This document shows, in pieces, positions 1 through 4,980 of a stretch of 8,151 nucleotides of DNA (the stretch's first letter is position 1; every line of letters begins with the position of its first letter). The notes below the pieces were generated by a model that did not search any database, was not told where the DNA came from, and saw only the letters and a program-made list of their open reading frames with translations. Source of the stretch: UMGS1649 sp045637095 (GTDB lineage: Bacteria; Bacillota; Clostridia; TANB77; CAG-465); assembly GCA_045637095.1 (NCBI GenBank), contig JAZTYX010000057.1, forward strand, positions 1 through 8,151, read 5' to 3'. A program made the position numbers and the translations under genes.

Positions 1-1
1 A

Positions 2-679
2 AAACTTACAGTTCTTCCTAAAGAATATAAAATAACTTTAGATAAAGAAGAATATACAGTGAGAGTAACTAAATATGTAGAACCAATAGTTACATTAAAG
101 AATATTGAGTCTTATACATTAGAAGTAGTAGATAATACAAAAGCTGTTGTAGAAGATAACAAGATCAAAGGTGTAGAAGTAGGCGAAACAATATTAAGAG
201 TACTAGGAACTGGTACAGAGATTGTTAAAGAGGTAAAGCTTGTAGTACTTCCTAATGAGTCTTATACAATAGATGAAAGTATAACAGATACAGAAAATAT
301 ATTAACAAATATTAGTACAAGTACAACAGTTGAAACACTTCTTACTAAAATACAAATAGAAGGATTAACTATAAAGGTTACAAATGAGTCTGGAACAGAA
401 CTTACAAACGAAAAGAATGTGGGTACAGGAACTAAGATAACATTTGTAAGGGAAGATGGAACAACTTTTGCTGAAAAAACTATAGTAATACGTGGAGATG
501 TAACTGGTGATGGATTAATAAATTCAGCCGACCTATTAAAGATAGTAAAATATCTAAAAGGAACATCAGAACTTAATATTAAAGCTGCGGATGCAACTAT
601 AGATAATTTAGTAAACTCAGCAGATTTATTAAAAATAGTAAAACACTTAAAAGGCACAAGCCTAATAGATTTCAAATAG
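2..679 (+). CDS. Dockerin protein with Ig-like modules, 3' part only (5' end outside window)
   Basis: The frame is open to the left edge, so the GTG at 59 is internal and 225 C-terminal residues are visible. Residues 1 to about 88 look like beta-rich bacterial Ig-like repeats; the strand ending LTVLP recurs as LVVLP. About 89-163 is a second beta module of the kind often found before dockerins. Residues 165-221 form a type I dockerin with two EF-hand-like loops: D166/T168/D170/N174/D177 and D197/T199/D201/N205/D208, each followed by SADLLKIVK. In the second loop Asn replaces the usual Gly after the central Asp. Dockerins bind cohesins with calcium and attach secreted enzymes or adhesins to scaffolds or the cell surface. 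The catalytic or binding part, if any, lies upstream and is not seen, so substrate is unknown. The next gene starts 9 bases downstream and is probably co-transcribed. The dockerin call is firm; the Ig-like call is by pattern. Confidence 0.85.
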   Translation, partial: KLTVLPKEYKITLDKEEYTVRVTKYVEPIVTLKNIESYTLEVVDNTKAVVEDNKIKGVEVGETILRVLGTGTEIVKEVKLVVLPNESYTIDESITDTENILTNISTSTTVETLLTKIQIEGLTIKVTNESGTELTNEKNVGTGTKITFVREDGTTFAEKTIVIRGDVTGDGLINSADLLKIVKYLKGTSELNIKAADATIDNLVNSADLLKIVKHLKGTSLIDFK

Positions 680-688
680 AGGTGAACA

Positions 689-1870
689 ATGAATAGAATA
701 AAGAAAATATTTAGTAGCATACTGGTTACATTTGTAATTGCAATAATGGTAAACGCAGCATATGCCGCAAGTGTTACCATAACAGCTGCAAAGAAAACAG
801 CATATGTTGGAGATAAAGTAAAAGTTACAGTAACAGTAAAAGCTGCAGCGTGGAACTTATTTGTTTCTGGAAGTGCATCGGGAGATATTATTGGATTTAA
901 TATGGATGCAGAAAACCAAACAACTACAAAAACATATACTGTAACTTGCAGTAAAGTAGGAACATATACAGTTAAGGTTTCAGGTGATGTAACAGATGCG
1001 AATGATACAAATAGCTCTGTAAATAAATCTGTAACAATAACAGTTAAAGAAAAGCCTGTGACAGAAGACAAAGATACTACAACTACAACAAAATCTTCAA
1101 ATTGTAATTTAAGTAAAATATCTTTAAGTGTTGAAGGATTAAGTTTTAAATCTAGTCAAACAACATACAATATAAAAGTTGGAGCAGATGTAGATAGTAT
1201 AACAGTAAAAGCAACACCTGCACATTCTAAAGCTACTTATACAGTAAGTGGTAACAAGAATCTTAAAGCGGGTAACAATGTAATTAAAATAGTTGTAAAA
1301 GCAGAAAATGGTGCGACAAAAACATATAAGATTAATGTAGAGAAAGCAGGAGATATAGAAGAAACATCTTCAGCTCTAACAAATCTAATAATAGAAAATA
1401 TGGAATTTGAAGAACCATTTACAAAAACAGAAACGGAATATACAGCAAAACCAATTAAGTATACAGAACAACCACTTAATGTATTAGCGTATACTGAAGC
1501 AGAACAAGCAACATATACAGTTGAAGGTGCAGACAACCTTAAGGTTGGTGAAAATACAGTAAAAGTTATAGTAACATCTTTAGATGAGACTAGTACAACA
1601 GAATATACAGTTACATTTGAAATGCTTGCTAAAGAGGAAGAAAATGCATATGTATCTATATATAACGAAAACAACAATAACGGAAATAACAGCAAACCAA
1701 CTAAAAAAAGCGAAGGTTTCTTAATGAATATATTAAACAACAATACTTTAGTAATTCTTGTTTATGTGCTAGCATTAGTAGAATTTGTTCAAGTAATTTA
1801 CTTATACATTAAATTGGGTAAAACAAAACAAGAACTAGAAGATGAAAGAGCTAAGAATAGAAAAGATTAA
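689..1870 (+). CDS. Membrane-anchored surface protein with Ig-like and two cadherin-like beta-sandwich domains
   Basis: The 393-residue product starts at ATG 689, behind GAGGTG at 680-685. Residues 1-26 are a signal peptide: basic NRIKK, a hydrophobic core, and a likely cut after AYA at 24-26. Residues 28-121 form a Thr/Val-rich Ig-like domain (YVGDKVKVTVTVK, then GTYTVKVSG). A Thr-rich linker (130-136) follows. Residues 141-218 and 230-310 are two cadherin-like beta-sandwich repeats (type PF12733 by recall). They share the pattern LxxLxxxxxxF..Y..V, then TYTVSGNKNLKAGNNVIKI versus TYTVEGADNLKVGENTVKV. An Asn-rich spacer (327-337), one transmembrane helix (about 353-375) and a short charged tail (KTKQELEDERAKNRKD) follow, so the C-terminus is probably cytoplasmic. 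No catalytic motif is visible. It may be an adhesion or scaffold partner of the preceding dockerin protein, but no convincing cohesin fold is seen. Domain calls are moderate; specific function is unknown. Confidence 0.8.
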   Translation: MNRIKKIFSSILVTFVIAIMVNAAYAASVTITAAKKTAYVGDKVKVTVTVKAAAWNLFVSGSASGDIIGFNMDAENQTTTKTYTVTCSKVGTYTVKVSGDVTDANDTNSSVNKSVTITVKEKPVTEDKDTTTTTKSSNCNLSKISLSVEGLSFKSSQTTYNIKVGADVDSITVKATPAHSKATYTVSGNKNLKAGNNVIKIVVKAENGATKTYKINVEKAGDIEETSSALTNLIIENMEFEEPFTKTETEYTAKPIKYTEQPLNVLAYTEAEQATYTVEGADNLKVGENTVKVIVTSLDETSTTEYTVTFEMLAKEEENAYVSIYNENNNNGNNSKPTKKSEGFLMNILNNNTLVILVYVLALVEFVQVIYLYIKLGKTKQELEDERAKNRKD

Positions 1871-1873
1871 TAA

Positions 1874-1907
1874 ATAAAGAACTATGTTAGAAAACATAGT
1901 TCTTTAT
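1874..1907 (+). terminator. Hairpin terminator after the surface-protein pair
   Basis: A perfect 15-bp stem (1874-1888 with 1893-1907) closes over the four-base loop AGAA, starting 4 bases after the TAA of the preceding gene. The 3' arm ends in TTCTTTAT rather than a clean T run. The 5' flank is A-rich on the + strand, so the structure could also terminate from the opposite direction. It is the only strong stem between the two genes. Confidence 0.75.
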
Positions 1908-1908
1908 A

Positions 1909-1937
1909 TTGAAAAAAATAACAATATGTAATAGTAT
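1909..1937 (+). promoter_or_regulatory. Candidate promoter for the pilin-like gene
   Basis: TTGAAA (1909-1914) is followed after 17 bp by TAGTAT (1932-1937), which matches TATAAT at 4 of 6 positions. It lies directly after the hairpin and about 25 bp before the next start codon, which is where a promoter is needed. The weak -10 box keeps confidence low. Confidence 0.35.
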
Positions 1938-1962
1938 TTAGATAGTAAATTTGGAGGAACAA

Positions 1963-2568
1963 ATGAAAAAAGGAATATCATTAATAGTTTTAAGTATAAC
2001 GATATTAGTAATGGCAATACTTGCAGCAGCGGTAATAATATCGTTAGAAGATAGCGGTATAATAGGAAGAGCTAAAAACACTACAACAAATCAAAATTAT
2101 GCTGAGGAATATACTAGATTACAAGTTATAAAAAACGGTATAATGACAGATAATTTGGGTGAAATAACAGTTGAAGAATATATAGATGAATTAAGAACAC
2201 AAGGCGTTATAAACGGCAACGAAACTACAAATGTGGATGGAAGCGTAACAGTAACAACAACTTCGGGAATTGATGTAACGATTTTAAAAGAAGGAACTTA
2301 TGATTTGAAAATTTTAATTGAAGGTTATAATCATATTGCGGTAGAATTAATTTCTTTTACTGTTTCTGATTTAACGAATTCTATTACAAATGTACAATGT
2401 CAAGCAGAAGTTGGAATGACATGGGAAGAATGGATTGAAAGTAAATATAATACTAATGGTTTTTCTATAGAAGATGCGACTATATATAAAAAAACGGGAA
2501 CAAATACAACGCAGGTAGTTGATTCTAGTAATATAATAGAAAATGGTGCGGATTATTATATAGTGTAG
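1963..2568 (+). CDS. Pilin-like protein with type IV prepilin-type N-terminus
   Basis: The start is ATG 1963, 4 bases after GGAGGA (1953-1958). The in-frame TTG at 1951 overlaps the upstream end of that site and is not credible. The product is 201 residues. It begins MKKG followed by ISLIVLSITILVMAILAAA (residues 5-23), the short basic leader, Gly and hydrophobic helix of type IV prepilins and pseudopilins. A prepilin peptidase would cut after Gly4. The +5 residue is Val9 instead of the usual Glu. Residues about 40-70 continue as a helix with RLQVIKNGIM. Residues 90-115 are a Thr-rich beta segment. The last 70 residues hold GMTWEEW (151-157) and finish YYIV. It stands alone between terminators, with no pilus assembly ATPase or peptidase nearby. 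It could form a pilus-like fibre or be a membrane-held surface protein. The N-terminal class is firm; the role is not known. Confidence 0.75.
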   Translation: MKKGISLIVLSITILVMAILAAAVIISLEDSGIIGRAKNTTTNQNYAEEYTRLQVIKNGIMTDNLGEITVEEYIDELRTQGVINGNETTNVDGSVTVTTTSGIDVTILKEGTYDLKILIEGYNHIAVELISFTVSDLTNSITNVQCQAEVGMTWEEWIESKYNTNGFSIEDATIYKKTGTNTTQVVDSSNIIENGADYYIV

Positions 2569-2576
2569 AATAATAC

Positions 2577-2606
2577 AAAAGGGATGTACAATGTACATTC
2601 CTTTTT
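2577..2606 (+). terminator. Intrinsic terminator of the pilin-like gene
   Basis: The 13-bp stem pairs 2577-2589 with 2593-2605. It contains one G-U pair (2583/2599), a three-base loop AAT, and T residues at 2602-2606. It begins 8 bases after the TAG stop, so transcription of the pilin-like gene should end here. An ATG at 2584 inside this stem is in frame with cysE but is not a plausible start. Confidence 0.85.
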
Positions 2607-2633
2607 CACTATATGTATCCTTCTTCATAAAAT
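2605..2633 (+). promoter_or_regulatory. Candidate cysE promoter with very short leader
   Basis: TTCACT (2605-2610, 4 of 6 matches to TTGACA) is followed after 17 bp by TAAAAT (2628-2633, 5 of 6). Transcription would begin near 2640, leaving about 13 bases before the ATG. A promoter is required here because a terminator ends just upstream. The -10 box lies in the left arm of the inverted repeat described next. Confidence 0.4.
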
Positions 2634-2655
2634 ATACCAGGTGATATATTTTATG
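2626..2655 (+). repeat. Perfect 11-bp inverted repeat around the cysE ribosome-binding site
   Basis: CATAAAATATA (2626-2636) and TATATTTTATG (2645-2655) are exact reverse complements around the eight-base centre CCAGGTGA. The centre contains the Shine-Dalgarno AGGTGA (2639-2644), and the right arm ends with the cysE ATG. It could act as RNA, exposing the ribosome site in a loop while pairing the start codon. It could also act as DNA, as an operator over the candidate -10 box. Chance palindromes are more likely in AT-rich DNA, so function is inferred only. Confidence 0.55.
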
Positions 2656-3174
2656 CTTAAAAGAATTAAAGAATTATACTTAGATGCAAAGAATATACTT
2701 ATGAAAGATCCTGCAGCAAGAAATATATTTGAAGTTATATTACTTTATCCTGGATTTCATGCGTTGGTTTATCATAGATTAGCACACTGGTTATATCTAA
2801 AAGGATTAAGATTTATACCTAGATGTATTTCTCAATTAGCTAGATTTTTAACAGGAATAGAAATACATCCGGGAGCCTTTATTGGTAAAAGGTTGTTTAT
2901 TGATCATGGTATGGGAGTAGTTATTGGTGAAACTGCAGAAGTAGGAGATGATTGTACTATTTATCACGGGGTAACTTTAGGGGGTACGGGTAAAGATAAA
3001 ATTAAACGTCATCCTACTATAGGAAATAATGTTATGATAGGTGCTGGCGCAAAAGTTTTAGGGCCAGTATACATAGCAGAGGGTATAAAGATAGGAGCAG
3101 GTACTGTCGTAGTAGATAGTTTTAACGAATGTGGAGCAACAATAATTGGGGTAAAAGGAAGAATTAAAAAGTAA
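2653..3174 (+). CDS. cysE: Serine O-acetyltransferase, short form
   Basis: CysE transfers acetyl from acetyl-CoA to L-serine, giving O-acetylserine for cysteine synthesis in the cytoplasm. The chosen start is ATG 2653, 8 bases after AGGTGA. The open frame extends back to 2584, but that part lies in the upstream terminator. The product is 173 residues. A short helical N-terminus holds DPAARNIFEVILLYPG (19-34), as in Bacillus-type enzymes. A left-handed beta-helix of hexapeptide repeats runs from about 70 to 155. Expected catalytic residues are present: Asp84-His85 in IDHGMG and His120 in KRHP. LGGTGK (109-114) fits the acetyl-CoA region. The protein stops at GVKGRIKK. It lacks the long tail of Bacillus CysE and the GVPAR-type end, and has Lys where Pro or Ala is usual. 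No cysK is nearby. Other hexapeptide acetyltransferases are unlikely given this motif set. Confidence 0.92.
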   Translation: MLKRIKELYLDAKNILMKDPAARNIFEVILLYPGFHALVYHRLAHWLYLKGLRFIPRCISQLARFLTGIEIHPGAFIGKRLFIDHGMGVVIGETAEVGDDCTIYHGVTLGGTGKDKIKRHPTIGNNVMIGAGAKVLGPVYIAEGIKIGAGTVVVDSFNECGATIIGVKGRIKK

Positions 3175-3207
3175 CGAAAAATGTAGAAATAATGGGATTT
3201 ATAACAT

Positions 3208-3243
3208 AATTAGCACTCTTTATGTGAAAGTGCTAATTTTTTT
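3208..3243 (+). terminator. cysE terminator built on the upstream CIRCE
   Basis: The 10-bp stem AATTAGCACT/AGTGCTAATT (3208-3217 with 3229-3238) has an 11-base loop. Seven T residues (3237-3243) follow, then AA and a further six T residues. It starts 33 bases after the cysE stop, and no other terminator is present. The same bases form a CIRCE operator, so the site appears to serve two purposes. Confidence 0.75.
3210..3236 (+). promoter_or_regulatory. CIRCE element 1 (HrcA operator), upstream of the promoter
   Basis: TTAGCACTC, nine bases, then AAGTGCTAA. This matches the CIRCE consensus (TTAGCACTC-N9-GAGTGCTAA) except for A in place of G at the first base of the right arm. It ends 27 bp before the -35 box of the hrcA promoter. 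CIRCE is the binding site of the HrcA repressor, encoded by the next gene. Its position upstream of the promoter suggests an auxiliary operator. Confidence 0.85.
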
Positions 3244-3263
3244 AATTTTTTATTCAAAAACTG

Positions 3264-3292
3264 TTGACAATATATATTAACAGATGTATTAT
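3264..3292 (+). promoter_or_regulatory. Heat-shock operon promoter
   Basis: The perfect -35 box TTGACA (3264-3269) is followed after 17 bp by TATTAT (3287-3292), one base from consensus. Transcription should begin near 3299, so CIRCE 2 falls within the first bases of the mRNA. It lies between the two CIRCE elements. This fits a vegetative sigma-A promoter held down by HrcA and released under heat or misfolding stress. Confidence 0.88.
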
Positions 3293-3302
3293 ATAGGAGA
3301 AA

Positions 3303-3329
3303 TTAGCACTCGAGGTGTTAAAGTGCTAA
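3303..3329 (+). promoter_or_regulatory. CIRCE element 2 (HrcA operator), at the transcription start
   Basis: TTAGCACTC, nine bases, then AAGTGCTAA, with the same single departure from consensus as CIRCE 1. It begins 10 bp after the -10 box, the classic place for HrcA to block transcription. In the mRNA it can fold into a 5' hairpin. The spacer contains GAGGTG (3312-3317), which looks like a ribosome-binding site. The real hrcA site is AGGGTG at 3331-3336, just past the right arm. Confidence 0.93.
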
Positions 3330-3342
3330 TAGGGTGAATAGA

Positions 3343-4344
3343 ATGGAATTAGATGAAAGAAAAAAGAAGATTCTAGCCACAGTAGTAGAAAGTTATATTG
3401 AGTCAGCAGAACCGGTTGGTTCAAAGCAGATAGCAGAAGAATATGGTATTAGTTCTGCAACGATAAGAAATGAACTTAAGCTATTAGAAGATTATGGGTT
3501 GTTAGAACAACCTCATGTCTCAGCAGGTAGAGTTCCATCTACAGAAGGGTACAGATATTACGTAGATAATCTAATGAAAAACGATACACTAGCAATGGTG
3601 GATATAGATTATATAAACAATAATATTGTAAGTTATGGTAGTGTGGAAAAAACATTAGAACATGCCGCTGAAGTTGTAGCTAAAGTATTAAACTTACCAA
3701 CAGTGCTTAATGTAAAATCTAGTGACGTGGTTGAACAAGTAAAAATATTAAAGATATCTGAAAAGGTGCTCTTAATTATACTTATGTCTAAATCTGGAAC
3801 AGTTAAAGATGTTATTGTTCAAATAAATGATACTTTACCTGAAGAAAGAATAGATGAATTAACAACGTTACTAAATAAGAATTTAAAGGGAACACCGCTT
3901 GAGAATTTATCTATGGTATTAAATGATATGATACATAAAGAATTGAAGAAATTCTCAGGAGTACTAAATGAAATAAATAAAAATATGCTAGATAGAATGA
4001 CAAAGAGAAAAACAGAAGTTAAAGGTGACATATCTAATATGTTAGCTTTACCAGAATTCTCTGATGCAGAAGAAATAAAGAAATATCTAAATGTTGTTGG
4101 AACAAATGACATTATAAACGAAGTATTAGAAAAAGTTGAAACAAATGATGTTTCTGTAATTATTGGAAGCGAACACAAAGAATTGCTTCTTAAAGATTAC
4201 ACTCTAGTATCACTTGATGTGACAGATAGTACAACTAACGCAAGTCTTGGAATAATATCTCCTAAGAGAGTAGATTATTCTAAAACTATAAATACATTAA
4301 AATTAGTTAATGAAAAGCTAAGAAAGATATTTAACAAGGATTAA
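3343..4344 (+). CDS. hrcA: Heat-inducible transcription repressor HrcA
   Basis: HrcA binds CIRCE and represses the chaperone operon; in related bacteria GroEL keeps it active. ATG 3343 is preferred, 6 bases after AGGGTG (3331-3336). An in-frame GTG at 3334 would add three residues but has no ribosome site at a usual distance. The product is 333 residues, near the usual 340. Residues 1-75 are the winged helix-turn-helix: YIESAEPVGSKQIAEE (18-33), then ISSATIRNELKLLEDYGLLE (36-55), and the wing AGRVPSTEGYRYYVD (61-75). The rest is the GAF-like and dimerisation part, with LPEFSD (236-241), SVIIGSEH (271-278) and the family C-terminal pattern LGIISPKRVDYSK (302-314). It is first in the operon directly behind two CIRCE sites, so it should repress itself. 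The grpE ribosome site overlaps its stop codon, suggesting coupled translation. The call is secure. Confidence 0.97.
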   Translation: MELDERKKKILATVVESYIESAEPVGSKQIAEEYGISSATIRNELKLLEDYGLLEQPHVSAGRVPSTEGYRYYVDNLMKNDTLAMVDIDYINNNIVSYGSVEKTLEHAAEVVAKVLNLPTVLNVKSSDVVEQVKILKISEKVLLIILMSKSGTVKDVIVQINDTLPEERIDELTTLLNKNLKGTPLENLSMVLNDMIHKELKKFSGVLNEINKNMLDRMTKRKTEVKGDISNMLALPEFSDAEEIKKYLNVVGTNDIINEVLEKVETNDVSVIIGSEHKELLLKDYTLVSLDVTDSTTNASLGIISPKRVDYSKTINTLKLVNEKLRKIFNKD

Positions 4345-4351
4345 GGAGGTG
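4343..4351 (+). promoter_or_regulatory. grpE ribosome-binding site overlapping the hrcA stop
   Basis: AAGGAGGTG (4343-4351) is a near-perfect complement to the 16S rRNA 3' end. It shares two bases with the hrcA TAA (4342-4344) and lies 6 bases before GTG 4358. It rules out the in-frame GTG at 4349, which lies inside it, and suggests that ribosomes ending hrcA help to start grpE. Confidence 0.85.
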
Positions 4352-4357
4352 TTAATT

Positions 4358-4882
4358 GTGGCAAAAAGTAAGGCAGAAGAAACACTAGAAACTAAAGAAA
4401 CAGTGGAAAACAAAGACGCTGAAGCTTACATTAAAAAACTAAATGATGATTTAGAAACACAAAAGAAATTAGCTGAAGAATATTGTGATGGATTAAAAAG
4501 AAATATGGCTGAGTTCGATAACTATAAAAAGAGAATGAACAAAGAAAAAGAAACTTTATATTCATCAACATTATCAAGTGTTATATCTGAAATGTTACCT
4601 ATTATAGATAACTTTGAAAAAGCAAAAGATGCTGAATGTTCAGATGAAACATATAAAACAGGTATCTCGATGATATATACACAACTAATAGATATGCTTA
4701 AAAAACAAGGTGTTGAAAAAATACCAGATTTAGGCGAAACATTCGATCCAGACATACACGAAGCTGTAATGAGCATAGAGGATGAGACTAAAGGCGAAAA
4801 AGAAATAGTTGAAGTCTTTAGAACTGGATACAGAATGAAAGATAAAGTAGTGCGTCACTCACTAGTTAAAGTGGCAAATTAA
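4358..4882 (+). CDS. grpE: Nucleotide exchange factor GrpE
   Basis: GrpE releases ADP from DnaK and resets its substrate cycle; in some bacteria it acts as a thermosensor. The start is GTG 4358, giving MAKSK and 174 residues, typical for the short Gram-positive form. Residues 1-35 are charged and probably disordered. About 25-90 form the long dimer helix, with NMAEFDNYKKRMNKEKE (49-65) as the family hallmark. About 100-117 (TGISMIYTQLIDMLKKQG) belongs to the four-helix bundle. The C-terminal beta domain that touches DnaK holds the GrpE signature from FDPDIHEAV (129-137) to VFRTGYRMKDKVVRHSLVKVA (153-173). It sits between hrcA and dnaK, as in most Firmicutes. There is a 98-bp gap before dnaK that holds an inverted repeat. 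Nothing is truncated. Confidence 0.96.
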   Translation: MAKSKAEETLETKETVENKDAEAYIKKLNDDLETQKKLAEEYCDGLKRNMAEFDNYKKRMNKEKETLYSSTLSSVISEMLPIIDNFEKAKDAECSDETYKTGISMIYTQLIDMLKKQGVEKIPDLGETFDPDIHEAVMSIEDETKGEKEIVEVFRTGYRMKDKVVRHSLVKVAN

Positions 4883-4896
4883 TTAAATGGTTACAA

Positions 4897-4942
4897 CTTA
4901 AATATATTAATAAAACATATAATGTAAACAAGTATATTTAAG
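4897..4942 (+). repeat. Inverted repeat with consensus -10 box in the grpE-dnaK gap
   Basis: CTTAAATATA (4897-4906) and TATATTTAAG (4933-4942) are perfect 10-bp arms around 26 bases. The centre contains TATAAT (4918-4923). No good -35 box lies 16-18 bp upstream; the best nearby hexamer, TTACAA (4891-4896), is 21 bp away. There is no T run after the repeat and no CIRCE, so it does not look like a terminator. It may be a weak dnaK promoter with an operator-like repeat, an mRNA-stability stem, or chance in AT-rich DNA. Confidence 0.35.
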
Positions 4943-4980
4943 CTATACATAATTTTTGTAGTATTAGGAGGAATTAAATT

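Noticed and set aside
59..61. GTG 59 as the start of the dockerin protein
   Set aside because: The frame continues open to the left edge with the same beta-rich repeat pattern, and there is no ribosome-binding site before 59.
716..1009. Cohesin domain in the second protein, to pair with the dockerin
   Set aside because: The segment is only about 95 residues and lacks recognisable cohesin strand motifs, so it is called only as Ig-like.
262..1071. Minus-strand open frame of 269 codons
   Set aside because: It runs antisense across the dockerin gene and its neighbour, both with clear domains and ribosome sites. Its composition is a mirror of Thr/Val-rich coding, and it spans two genes without its own signals.
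1237..1743. Minus-strand open frame opposite the beta-sandwich protein
   Set aside because: It is a shadow of the + strand gene; the hydrophobic stretches arise from the complement of Thr, Lys and Glu codons.
2584..2652. Longer cysE starting at ATG 2584
   Set aside because: The added 23 codons lie in the upstream terminator and promoter region, do not resemble CysE, and lack a ribosome site. ATG 2653 has AGGTGA at a good distance.
3334..3336. GTG 3334 as the hrcA start
   Set aside because: It falls within the AGGGTG ribosome site that serves ATG 3343, and no ribosome site precedes it at normal spacing.
4349..4351. GTG 4349 as the grpE start
   Set aside because: It is part of the AAGGAGGTG ribosome-binding site; GTG 4358 is correctly spaced and gives the expected MAKSK start.
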